Assembly (NCBI RefSeq): GCF_007830065.1 | Contig: NZ_VLKK01000005.1 | Coordinates: forward strand, 62,001 to 126,000 | DNA length: 64,000 nucleotides | Source: Sphingobium wenxiniae | Lineage (GTDB): Bacteria > Pseudomonadota > Alphaproteobacteria > Sphingomonadales > Sphingomonadaceae | Direction of reading: 5' to 3' | Shown here: positions 1 to 11,106 of the stretch, piece after piece | Numbering within the stretch: position 1 is the first letter of the stretch | Layout of the letters: each line of letters starts with the position of its first letter | Notes under the pieces: generated by a model | The model's input: only the letters and a program-made list of their open reading frames with translations | Told to the model about the DNA's origin: nothing | The model's database searches: none | Translations under genes and position numbers: made by a program

Positions 1-1580
1 TCGACCGCATGACCGGATCGATCGATTTCGGCATGGAGGGCGAGCATCAGGAGGTTCTCGAAACCTACAAGATGTTCGCCTATGACGAAGGCTGGATCCG
101 CCGCATCAACGAAGCCATTGACAGCGGCCTGACCGCCGAAGCCGCTATCGAACGGGTGCAGCAGCGCACGCGGATGCGGATGCGCCAGATCGACGATCCG
201 TTGTTGCAGGACCGGATGCACGATCTGGAGGATCTGTCCAACCGCCTGCTGCGCACCGTGTCGGGGCAGCTTGGCACGGCGGCGCAGCTTGGCTTGCGGC
301 AGGACGCGATCCTGATCGCCCGCAACCTTGGCCCCGCCGAGCTGCTGGAATATGACCGGCGGCGGCTCAAAGGCGTGATCCTGGAGGAAGGATCGCTGAC
401 CGCCCATGTCACCATCGTCGCGCGCGCCATGGGCGTGCCGGTGCTGGGCCGCGTGCGCGACATTCGGCACCAGGTGAACGAAGGCGACCTGCTCCTTATG
501 GATGTAGGCGCCAATTCGCTGCTCATCCGCCCGACCGCCGACATGGACGAGGCGTTCGAGAACAAGCTGCACATCACGCAGAAGCGCCGCGCCGAATTTG
601 CCGCCATGCGCGATCTGCCGTCCGTCACGCAGGACGGGGCGCGGATCGAGCTGATGGTCAATGCGGGTTTGCGCGATGACGCGCAGGCGCTCGACGTCGT
701 GGGCGCGGACGGCATCGGCCTGTTTCGCACCGAATTTCAGTTCCTGGTGTCCTCCACCCTGCCGCAGCGGGAAAAGCAGCAGCGGCTCTACAAGGACGTT
801 CTGGACGCGGCGGGCGACCGGCCCGTCATCTTTCGCACCGTCGATATCGGCGGCGACAAGGCGCTGCCCTACATGCAGCGCGAGAATGAGGAGTTGGAGG
901 ACAATCCGGCGATGGGCTGGCGCGCCCTGCGGCTGGCGCTGGACCGCGATGCGCTGATGAAGGCGCAGGCCCGCGCCCTGCTGGAGGCGGCGGCGGGCAA
1001 GGTGCTGCACATCATGTTCCCGATGGTGTCGGAACCCTGGGAATATGAGGAAGCCCGCGCCCTGGTGGAACATCAGCGCGAATGGCTGGTGAAGCAGCGC
1101 AAGAAGGTGCCGATCGCGGTCAAATATGGCGCCATGCTGGAAGTGCCCGCGCTGGCCGAGGTGCTGGACATTCTGTTGCCGCGCGTCGATTTCCTGTCCA
1201 TCGGCACCAATGACCTGACGCAGTTCCTGTTCGCGGCGGATCGCGCGCATCCGCGTCTTGCGGAGCGTTACGACTGGCTCAGCATCGCCATCGTTCGCTT
1301 CCTCGACCGGGTCGTGCGCGCCTGCGAAGCGCATAAGGTGCCGGTCGGCGTGTGCGGCGAAATGGGCGGTCGAACGCTGGAGGCGATGGCCCTGATCGGC
1401 CTGGGCGTGCGGCGATTGTCGATCACCCCGGCCTCGGTCGGGCCGGTGAAAGCGATGATCCGGTCCGTAGACGTCACGGCTTTGCAGGTGTTCATGCGCG
1501 ACATGCTGGATGGCCGCGTCGTCGATATCCGGGGCAGCCTCAGCCAATGGGCGGCGGACAAGGGCGTCGAACTGAGTTGA
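1..1580 (+). CDS. ptsP: PTS-Ntr phosphoenolpyruvate-protein phosphotransferase (enzyme I-Ntr), 3' part
   Basis: Enzyme I of the nitrogen-type PTS takes phosphate from PEP and passes it to NPr, a regulatory relay rather than a sugar importer. The reading frame is already open at the left edge, so the N-terminal GAF sensor domain expected in PtsP lies outside the window; about 525 residues are visible. The swivelling phospho-His domain is seen in GSLTAHVTIVARAMGVP, where the His is the phospho-acceptor. The PEP-binding barrel is seen in FRTEFQFL, FRTVDIGGDKALPY and the second family signature DFLSIGTNDLTQFLFAADR. A 75-nt gap separates it from the RodZ-like gene. The family is certain. PtsP rather than sugar-type PtsI is inferred from the alphaproteobacterial context and the absence of HPr or sugar EII genes nearby. 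Confidence 0.93.
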   Translation, partial: DRMTGSIDFGMEGEHQEVLETYKMFAYDEGWIRRINEAIDSGLTAEAAIERVQQRTRMRMRQIDDPLLQDRMHDLEDLSNRLLRTVSGQLGTAAQLGLRQDAILIARNLGPAELLEYDRRRLKGVILEEGSLTAHVTIVARAMGVPVLGRVRDIRHQVNEGDLLLMDVGANSLLIRPTADMDEAFENKLHITQKRRAEFAAMRDLPSVTQDGARIELMVNAGLRDDAQALDVVGADGIGLFRTEFQFLVSSTLPQREKQQRLYKDVLDAAGDRPVIFRTVDIGGDKALPYMQRENEELEDNPAMGWRALRLALDRDALMKAQARALLEAAAGKVLHIMFPMVSEPWEYEEARALVEHQREWLVKQRKKVPIAVKYGAMLEVPALAEVLDILLPRVDFLSIGTNDLTQFLFAADRAHPRLAERYDWLSIAIVRFLDRVVRACEAHKVPVGVCGEMGGRTLEAMALIGLGVRRLSITPASVGPVKAMIRSVDVTALQVFMRDMLDGRVVDIRGSLSQWAADKGVELS

Positions 1581-1655
1581 AGCATATTTCCCGGCGTTGA
1601 CAATCCCCGTCCCACAATGAGACAAGGCGACCCATCCCAGGGGTCGCGGAGCAAC

Positions 1656-2576
1656 ATGGCAGAAGAACCGGAAATCGAAACCGGCGCGGTCGACGCGCAG
1701 GATAGCCAGCCCTCCACCCCCGGCGCCAGGCTGCGCGCCGCGCGGGAAGCGCGGGGGCTTTCGATCCAGGATGTGGCGACCCGTACGCGAATCGCGCAGC
1801 GCCAGCTCGAAGCCATTGAAAAGGATGATTATACCGCACTGCCCGGCATCCCCTATGCCGTGGGTTTCGCGCGCGCCTATGCCCGCGCGGTGGACATGGA
1901 CGAGGTGGCGATCGCCGCCGAGGTGCGCGATGCCGTCCATAATTCCGAACTGGGCGCAAACCGCTATGAAGTGTTCGAACCGGCCGATCCGGCCCGTGTG
2001 CCGTCCCGCGCGCTGGCATGGACGGCGGCCGCCATCGCCATCGTCGTGATTGCCGGCTTCGCGCTCTGGCGTTCGCAGTTGCTGACGCCGCCCACGACCG
2101 AGGAAATCGCCCAGCAGAAGGACGCCGCGCCAACGGCGCAGCAGCGCCCTGCCAACGCCGCGCCCGTTTCTCCCGCCAATCAGCCGGTGGTCTTCACGGC
2201 GAACGACGATGTCTGGCTGCGCATCTATGACGAAGCGGGTGAGCGTTTGAAGGACGGGCTGATGAAGAAGGGTGAGAGCTTCACCCTGCCTGCCAACGCC
2301 CGCAATCCGATGATCCTGACGGGACGGCCGCAGGCGCTGGATGTCACGGTGGGCGGAAAGCCCGTTCCGCCGCTGGGCGCCGCCGACCGCACCATCGCCG
2401 ATGTGCCGGTCGGGGCGGAGGCGCTGCTGTCGCGCGCCACGCCCGCCGGTCAGGCAGTGTCGCCATCGGCAGCTGCGCCCGCACAGCGTCCGGCTGCGGC
2501 TTTACCCTCCGGGGACGGGAGCGCTGCCGCCGCATCGCCTGCCGCGCCGCCGGCGGAAGGAGCGCCCGCCAACTAG
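1656..2576 (+). CDS. RodZ-like membrane helix-turn-helix protein (HTH_25 plus DUF4115)
   Basis: A 306-aa protein with an N-terminal HTH of the Xre/HTH_25 type (about residues 19-85, beginning GARLRAAREARGLSIQDVA). A single transmembrane helix follows (WTAAAIAIVVIAGFALW), then a periplasmic DUF4115 domain (VVFTANDDVWLRIYDEAGE onward) and an Ala/Pro-rich tail. This is the architecture of RodZ, which links MreB to the wall-elongation machinery. The alphaproteobacterial homologues are usually annotated only as HTH proteins, so I give no symbol. The start at 1656 is chosen over an in-frame ATG at 1617 because GGAG lies at 1648-1651 and the HTH region follows. It sits upstream of ybgF, which fits an envelope role. 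Confidence 0.82.
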   Translation: MAEEPEIETGAVDAQDSQPSTPGARLRAAREARGLSIQDVATRTRIAQRQLEAIEKDDYTALPGIPYAVGFARAYARAVDMDEVAIAAEVRDAVHNSELGANRYEVFEPADPARVPSRALAWTAAAIAIVVIAGFALWRSQLLTPPTTEEIAQQKDAAPTAQQRPANAAPVSPANQPVVFTANDDVWLRIYDEAGERLKDGLMKKGESFTLPANARNPMILTGRPQALDVTVGGKPVPPLGAADRTIADVPVGAEALLSRATPAGQAVSPSAAAPAQRPAAALPSGDGSAAAASPAAPPAEGAPAN

Positions 2577-2626
2577 CCGGGGGGGGCCGGTTGCGGGATG
2601 AAAGTCGCGCTTTACGGCGCAGAATA

Positions 2627-2646
2627 TCGCCTTATGGTTAAGGCGA
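2627..2646 (+). other. Small hairpin in the leader of ybgF
   Basis: A perfect 8-bp stem (TCGCCTTA / TAAGGCGA) with a 4-nt loop lies about 20 nt before the ybgF start. There is no T-tract, so it is not an obvious terminator. It may be a leader structure or an operator. Seen directly; the function is unknown. Confidence 0.35.
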
Positions 2647-2667
2647 AGGATTCAGTCGGGGATAATC

Positions 2668-3576
2668 ATGCGTCACGCCTTTCTTGCGCCCTCCGCAATG
2701 GCTTTGGGGGTGTCGGCTTCTTTGCTGTTCGCCATGCCGGCCGTCGGCCAGACAGTGCCGCTCGACACGCGGGTCGACCGGATCGAAAAGGAATTGCGCG
2801 CCGTGCAGCGCAAGGTCTTTCCCGCCGGCACGCCGGTGGAGCCGGAAATCACGCGGCCTGCCACCACCACGCCCCCGCCCGGAAGCCCATCCTCCGCCCC
2901 GATCGCGGATCTGACCGCGCGAGTGGGCGCGCTGGAATCGCAGCTTGCTTCGATTACGGGGCAGGTCGAGGAGAACAGCTACAAGCTCAAACAGCTTGAG
3001 GACGCCTTCAACAAATATAAGGCGGAGCAGGGCAGCGCCGTTGTATCCTCCACCCCTCCGGCAGTCAGGCCCACCGCGTCCGCACCCTCGACCGGTGCGG
3101 CGCCCTCTCCCCGGACCGCCGCACCGGCTGAGGCGAACGATGCGCGCAAGACGGCGGTCGCAGCCATCGAACGGCCCGATACGGGAGATTCGGCGGGCGA
3201 TGCCTATACTTATGGTTTCCGCCTGTGGGACGCCAAATTCTATCCCGAAGCGCAGACGCAGCTGAAGGCCACGGTGGAGAAATATGGCGACAGTTCCGTC
3301 GGCAGCCGCGCGCAGAACCTGCTGGGCCGCGCCTATCTGGACGACGGCAAGCCAGCGCTCGCGTCGGTCGCCTTCTACGAAAACTACCAGAAGCGCCCAC
3401 GCGGCGAGCGCGCGCCCGACAGCCTCACCTATCTGGGCGAAGCGCTGATCCAGCTCAAGAAGCCCGCCGACGCCTGCAAGGTCTATGCGGAACTGGAGCA
3501 GGTCTATGGCGCGAGCCTGTCGGCGGGCCTGCGCGGCATGATGGAAAAGGGCCGCGTCAGGGCCAAATGTAGCTGA
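2668..3576 (+). CDS. ybgF: Tol-Pal system protein CpoB/YbgF
   Basis: A 302-aa periplasmic protein that couples the Tol-Pal machine to septal peptidoglycan synthesis (known for CpoB). It has a signal peptide ending near AMPAVGQ. Two short coiled-coil segments follow (DTRVDRIEKELRAVQRKV and a second around residues 75-110), then a Pro/Ala-rich linker and C-terminal TPR-like repeats (AYTYGFRLWDAKFYPEAQTQ, LLGRAYLDDGKPALASVAF). The length and order match the family. The stop is followed 5 nt later by tilS, so the two are probably co-transcribed. No other tol or pal gene is in the window. Confidence 0.9.
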   Translation: MRHAFLAPSAMALGVSASLLFAMPAVGQTVPLDTRVDRIEKELRAVQRKVFPAGTPVEPEITRPATTTPPPGSPSSAPIADLTARVGALESQLASITGQVEENSYKLKQLEDAFNKYKAEQGSAVVSSTPPAVRPTASAPSTGAAPSPRTAAPAEANDARKTAVAAIERPDTGDSAGDAYTYGFRLWDAKFYPEAQTQLKATVEKYGDSSVGSRAQNLLGRAYLDDGKPALASVAFYENYQKRPRGERAPDSLTYLGEALIQLKKPADACKVYAELEQVYGASLSAGLRGMMEKGRVRAKCS

Positions 3577-3581
3577 CCGGC

Positions 3582-4526
3582 ATGAAGGAAACGGCCGCGC
3601 TGGAGGCGCATCTGCGCGATGCGGTCGAAGGGCTGGCCGGGGATGGAGCCGGGCAGGCGCGTTTTGGAATCGCGGTGTCGGGCGGGCCGGACAGCATGGC
3701 GCTGCTCTTCCTTGCCGTCCGCGCCTTTCCGGGCCGGGTGGAGGCCGCGACCGTCGATCATGGCCTTCGGCCGGAATCGGCGGCGGAGGCGCGCATGGTC
3801 GCTGCATGGTGCGCCGCCCACGGCATCGCCCATGCCGTCCTGCATCCCGCCGCCCCGCGCACCGGCAATCTGCACGATTGGGCGCGCGCTAAGCGCTATG
3901 CGCGGCTGGAGGCGTGGCGCGAGGAGCGCGGGCTGGACTGGATCTTCACCGCGCATCATGCCGACGACCAGCTCGAAACCATGCTCATGCGCCTTAACCG
4001 TGGCGCGGGCGTCAGCGGCCTCGCGGGGATCAGGCCGCGCGCCGGGCATGTGCTGCGTCCGCTGCTCGCTGTCAGGAAGGCGCGGCTTCAGGCGCTCGCA
4101 GACATAGAAGCGCTGCCGCATGTGCAGGACCCTTCCAACGCCGATCCCCGCTTCGACCGTTCCGTCCTGCGAAGCGCTCTGGCGGATGCGGACTGGCTGG
4201 ACCCCCAGGCGGCGGTGCGCAGCGCATCGGCCCTGGCGGAGGTCGAGCAGGCGCTGCAATGGACCGTCGACCGACTGGCGGCGCGCCATCTGCGGAGGGA
4301 AGGGGAAGGCTGGCGTCTGGATCGCACCGACTTCCCCCGCGAATTGCAGCGCCGCCTGCTGCTTACCATGTGGGCGCTGGCCACGGGAAGCGCGCGCCCG
4401 CCCAGAGGCGACTCGGTGGATCGCGCCATTGCCATGGCCGCAATGGGCAAAAAGGCGAGTCTGGGCGGCTGGCTGCTCGTCGGCGGCTCTGGATGGTCCC
4501 TCCTTCCGGCGCCGCCGCGCCGATAG
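3582..4526 (+). CDS. tilS: tRNA(Ile)-lysidine synthase TilS
   Basis: TilS attaches lysine to C34 of the AUA-decoding tRNA-Ile, changing its identity from methionine to isoleucine. The PP-loop ATP-binding motif SGGPDSMALLFLA is at about residues 30-42. The family motif ATVDHGLRPES follows, then HHADDQLETMLMRL and RPLLAVRK. At 314 aa it is shorter than E. coli TilS because the C-terminal domains are reduced, which is usual in alphaproteobacteria. It is essential in bacteria that read AUA this way. It begins 5 nt after ybgF ends. Confidence 0.93.
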   Translation: MKETAALEAHLRDAVEGLAGDGAGQARFGIAVSGGPDSMALLFLAVRAFPGRVEAATVDHGLRPESAAEARMVAAWCAAHGIAHAVLHPAAPRTGNLHDWARAKRYARLEAWREERGLDWIFTAHHADDQLETMLMRLNRGAGVSGLAGIRPRAGHVLRPLLAVRKARLQALADIEALPHVQDPSNADPRFDRSVLRSALADADWLDPQAAVRSASALAEVEQALQWTVDRLAARHLRREGEGWRLDRTDFPRELQRRLLLTMWALATGSARPPRGDSVDRAIAMAAMGKKASLGGWLLVGGSGWSLLPAPPRR

Positions 4527-4651
4527 GGGAACAAAGTTCCACGGATCGGCGCGTCTCTTCCACGCTCTGTCGCTTTGGTGCGGTGCAACGATCTTTTCTT
4601 AACGGCCGCCATGGTTAATCCCGCCGACTTCACGAGGAGGATTATCGGGAC

Positions 4652-4843
4652 ATGATGGAGTTCGCGGCGCTGACCTACGGCTTATTGGCCAGCGTCATCC
4701 TTTCGGCGGCGCAACGCAACCGGAAATTGGCGCGTCCTCATCCGCCGCTGCTGCTTTACCTGGGCTACCTGCTCTGCGGCGTGTCGGCGGGCATCGTGCT
4801 GGTGCTGGCCTATGTCGCGCTCACCCTGTTCGCGGGAGGCTGA
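4652..4843 (+). CDS. Small hypothetical membrane protein, 63 aa
   Basis: A short gene with a strong Shine-Dalgarno sequence (AGGAGG at 4635-4640) ahead of paired ATG codons at 4652 and 4655. Two hydrophobic helices can be seen, around residues 4-19 (FAALTYGLLASVILSA) and 36-60 (LGYLLCGVSAGIVLVLAYVA). A basic, Arg/Lys-rich loop between them suggests a hairpin with its loop in the cytoplasm. I do not recognise a family. It lies alone between tilS and ftsH, so a role beside the FtsH protease, for instance as a modulator or substrate, is possible but is only inference from position. Confidence 0.7.
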   Translation: MMEFAALTYGLLASVILSAAQRNRKLARPHPPLLLYLGYLLCGVSAGIVLVLAYVALTLFAGG

Positions 4844-4879
4844 CGCGCGGGAGGCTTTGCGGCTTCCTTTTCCGATCCG

Positions 4880-4907
4880 CTTGCGATTTTGCCCGCGCGC
4901 CCTATCT
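4880..4907 (+). promoter_or_regulatory. Candidate heat-shock (RpoH) promoter of ftsH
   Basis: CTTG at 4880-4883 and CCCTATCT at 4900-4907 are separated by 16 nt. This matches the RpoH layout (CTTGAA, about 14 nt, CCCCAT) in spacing, with some mismatches. It lies 23 nt upstream of the ftsH ATG. FtsH is a well-known RpoH target and in turn degrades RpoH. This is a motif match only. Confidence 0.4.
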
Positions 4908-4929
4908 TGCGAAGGGAAAGTGAGTATCG

Positions 4930-6879
<1,950 letters not shown>

Positions 6880-6897
6880 CGTTCGGCGGATTGATGA

Positions 6898-6930
6898 AAG
6901 AAAGGCGCGGTTTTCCGCGCCTTTCTTCTT
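6898..6930 (+). terminator. Intrinsic terminator of ftsH
   Basis: A perfect stem of at least 11 bp (GAAAGGCGCGG / CCGCGCCTTTC) closes a TTTT loop. A T-rich run (CTTCTT) follows, 20 nt after the ftsH stop. Confidence 0.85.
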
Positions 6931-6974
6931 GCGATTGTGCGGGTGCGGATCGACGGTCGTGGGACATCCGTTTT

Positions 6975-8736
<1,762 letters not shown>

Positions 8737-8746
8737 ACCCATATAA

Positions 8747-8831
8747 TTCCCCTCCCTTCAGGAGAGGGGGCAGGGGAAGGCGGCGAGCATAGCGAGCCTC
8801 CCCGGCCCCTCCCGCTGGCGGGAGGAGGGAG
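8747..8831 (+). repeat. Palindromic intergenic repeat overlapping the rsmB ribosome-binding site
   Basis: Two hairpins fill the guaB-rsmB spacer. One is CCCCTC / GAGGGG around 8750-8770. The other is a perfect 8-bp stem CCTCCCGC / GCGGGAGG (8808-8825) with a 2-nt minimal loop. The right arm of the second runs into GGAGGAGGGAG (8821-8831), the Shine-Dalgarno region of the next gene. There is no T-tract. It looks like the G/C-run palindromes often found between sphingomonad genes. Confidence 0.6.
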
Positions 8832-8837
8832 ATTCGC

Positions 8838-10013
8838 ATGACTCCAGCCGCCCGCATTCAGGCCGCCATCGAACTGCTCGATGCCATCATCGCCTCCGCG
8901 CGCGACGGCGGCCCGGCGGCGGACACGCTCATCGCCCGCTATTTCAAGGAACGTCGCTATGCCGGATCGCGCGATCGGCGGGCGGTGCGCGACCATGTCT
9001 ATGATGCGATCCGCCGCGCCGCCGACCGCCCGGACAGCGGCCGCGCCGCCATGGTGGGGCTGGCCCGCGAGCGTCCCGAACTCGCGGCGCTCTTCGACGC
9101 GTCCGCCCATGGTCCAGCGCCCATCGCTGGAGAGGAACCGGGTGCGCAGGCGGGCACGGTTCCCGGCTGGATCGCGCCCTTGCTGGCCTCGCCGGTGGAG
9201 CAGGCTGTGCTGCTGGGCCGCGCCCCCGTCGACCTGCGCGTCAACCGTCTCAAGGGTGCGATGGAAGATGCCCTGCCGCTCCTGCCCGATGCGAAGCCGG
9301 TCCCCGGCGCGCCTGACGCACTGCGCCTGCCCGAAGGCGCGCCTGTCGAAAAGAGTGATGCGTGGCAGCGGGGCCTGGTCGAAGTGCAGGACGCTGGAAG
9401 CCAACTCATAGCCGCCGCCTGCGAAGCCCGGCCCGGACAGACCGTCATTGACCTGTGCGCCGGCGCGGGCGGCAAGACGCTGGCGCTGGCCGCCGCCATG
9501 GACGGCAAGGGCGCGCTGATCGCCGCCGACACCATCCGCACCCGCCTCGCCCGTCTGTCCCCGCGCGCCGAGCGGGCTGGAGCGGGTTTCATCCAGACGC
9601 TGCTTCTCGATCAGGGGCATGAACGGCGCGGGCTTGAAAGCCTGCATGGCCGGGCCGATGCCGTGCTGGTCGATGCGCCCTGTTCCGGGACGGGCACATG
9701 GCGGCGCAATCCGGAGGCGCGCTGGCGGCTGACGGAGGCGCGGCTCGACCGGCTCGTCCGGGAACAGGCCCGCATCCTCGACTTCGCCGCGCCGCTGCTG
9801 GCGCCTGGCGGCGTGCTGGTCTATGCCACCTGTGCGCTGACGGACAGGGAGGGGCGGGATCAGGTGGATGCTTTCTTGCGGCGGCACGGCGGTTGGAGCG
9901 TCGACATGCTGAGCCTGCCGCTTGGCCGGGCGCATGGCGCGGGCTGGCTGCTGACGCCGGGGCATGACGGGACGGACGGCTTCTATTTCGCCCGACTGCG
10001 TCGGCCCGCATGA
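8838..10013 (+). CDS. RsmB/NOP-family rRNA (cytosine-5) methyltransferase
   Basis: A SAM-dependent enzyme predicted to make m5C in 16S rRNA. At 391 aa it has an NusB-like N-terminal RNA-binding part (about 1-130), the family motif [10 protein letters not shown], and the SAM-binding motif [17 protein letters not shown]. The two catalytic cysteines are in [11 protein letters not shown] (C282) and [11 protein letters not shown] (C332). Both are present, so the enzyme should be active. Whether it modifies the RsmB site (C967 in E. coli) or another position cannot be told from sequence. Its Shine-Dalgarno sequence lies in a palindromic repeat arm. Confidence 0.9.
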   Translation: MTPAARIQAAIELLDAIIASARDGGPAADTLIARYFKERRYAGSRDRRAVRDHVYDAIRRAADRPDSGRAAMVGLARERPELAALFDASAHGPAPIAGEEPGAQAGTVPGWIAPLLASPVEQAVLLGRAPVDLRVNRLKGAMEDALPLLPDAKPVPGAPDALRLPEGAPVEKSDAWQRGLVEVQDAGSQLIAAACEARPGQTVIDLCAGAGGKTLALAAAMDGKGALIAADTIRTRLARLSPRAERAGAGFIQTLLLDQGHERRGLESLHGRADAVLVDAPCSGTGTWRRNPEARWRLTEARLDRLVREQARILDFAAPLLAPGGVLVYATCALTDREGRDQVDAFLRRHGGWSVDMLSLPLGRAHGAGWLLTPGHDGTDGFYFARLRRPA

Positions 10014-10090
10014 AAGAGTCCATGGACAAGCGCCCGCAAAATCGCGAGACTTGGCCGGAATCAACGCCTGAAACATGGCTGGAGACTGTG

Positions 10091-10609
10091 ATGCGTTTTA
10101 CCCCTGCTTCGATCGCCCTTGCCGCCGTGCTGACGACGGTGTCCAGCGCGGGTCTGACGCAGCGCCCCGATGCCCAGATCGACCCGCGCTCGATCGAATG
10201 GCAACATGCGGGCGAGGCCGCGCGCAAGTCGGGCAATCTGGAGGGTGCGAACGATGCGCTGGAAAGCGCGCTCGCCATCGATCCGCGCAACCGCGCCGCT
10301 TATATCGAACTGGCCGTGGTGGCGCGGGCGCAAGGCCTTCAGGGCAAGGCCATCCGCCTTTATAATGAAGCGCTGCTGCTGGACCCGGCGGATGTGGGCG
10401 CGCTGGTGGGGCAGGGCGAAGCGATGGTAGAGAAGGGAGCCATCGCCAAGGCGAAGGACAATCTGGCGCAGGCGCAGAAATTATGCCGCGCCGATTGCGG
10501 GGGCGTGGGCCAGCTTGCCGCCGCGATCGAAAAGGGACCGCCCCCCACGGTGCTGAGCGTCAAGGAAGAGATAACCGCGCCAAAGGCCGCGCCGACCGAA
10601 ACGCCCTGA
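10091..10609 (+). CDS. Secreted or periplasmic TPR-repeat protein
   Basis: A 172-aa protein. The start at 10091 is preferred over in-frame codons at 10010 and 10022 because GGAGA lies at 10081-10085 and the first residues form a signal peptide ([21 protein letters not shown]). The body holds about three TPR units ([59 protein letters not shown]), ending in a low-complexity Pro/Thr tail. TPRs bind protein partners; no partner or function can be named. It is a close neighbour of the upstream methyltransferase. Confidence 0.75.
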   Translation: MRFTPASIALAAVLTTVSSAGLTQRPDAQIDPRSIEWQHAGEAARKSGNLEGANDALESALAIDPRNRAAYIELAVVARAQGLQGKAIRLYNEALLLDPADVGALVGQGEAMVEKGAIAKAKDNLAQAQKLCRADCGGVGQLAAAIEKGPPPTVLSVKEEITAPKAAPTETP

Positions 10610-10675
10610 TCCTTTCCTGAAAAAATATGCAACCCGCTTGGCATGGGCGGCGGCTTGCCCTATGGGCGGCGTCGT

Positions 10676-10697
10676 CCGGGACGTTTCGGCGTCCCGG
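10676..10697 (+). terminator. Possible terminator hairpin after the TPR gene
   Basis: A perfect 8-bp GC-rich stem (CCGGGACG / CGTCCCGG) encloses a 6-nt loop. There is no T-tract, and it lies directly before the cobalamin riboswitch, so it may instead belong to the start of that leader. Confidence 0.35.
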
Positions 10698-10700
10698 GCA

Positions 10701-10920
10701 TGATCGCGCTGGTGCCCCACGGGGCTTAAAAGGGAACGCGGTGCGGAGGGTTCGCCCTCTTATTCCGCGGCTGTCCCTGCAACTGTAAGCGGTGAGCGCG
10801 ATGCGTAGAAGGTCCTTTTCAGCCACGAGGGGGTGGGAAGGGACCGGCCACTGGACGCAAGTCCGGGAAGGCTGACGCATCGCTGCTGTGACCCGCGAGC
10901 CAGGAGACCTGCCTGCGTCT
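10701..10920 (+). promoter_or_regulatory. Cobalamin (adenosylcobalamin-class) riboswitch
   Basis: The diagnostic conserved blocks occur in order. They are AGGGAACGCGGTG (from 10731), GCGGCTGTCCCTGCAACTGT with GTAAGCGG (the B12 box region, from about 10768), CCACTGG, then the 3' blocks GACCCGCGAGCCAGGAGACC and TGCC. It lies upstream of btuB, the classical location. Binding of the cofactor is expected to turn off btuB expression. The edges are approximate. From 10921 to 11106 runs a 186-nt GC-rich expression platform with no gene; several alternative hairpins could form there. Confidence 0.93.
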
Positions 10921-11106
10921 GGTCGCTCTTGCCCCGGTCCAGGGATAGGCCATGGCACGGTTTTCCGTCTGAGCGACGCTGCCAAGCGGCCGGGGCCGCA
11001 TCGGTGCGCGTGGCGGGAAGGGGCGTTGGCCTGCCGCGCATACCGGCCGCGCAGGCGGAGTCCCTGGCCCTGAAAGTCGTAAATACGCTCAGGGAAGAAA
11101 CGGAAA

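Noticed and set aside
4528..4555. A possible EcfG promoter (GGAAC then CGTC) before the 63-aa gene
   Set aside because: The spacing is 19 nt and the second block lacks the CGTT sequence.
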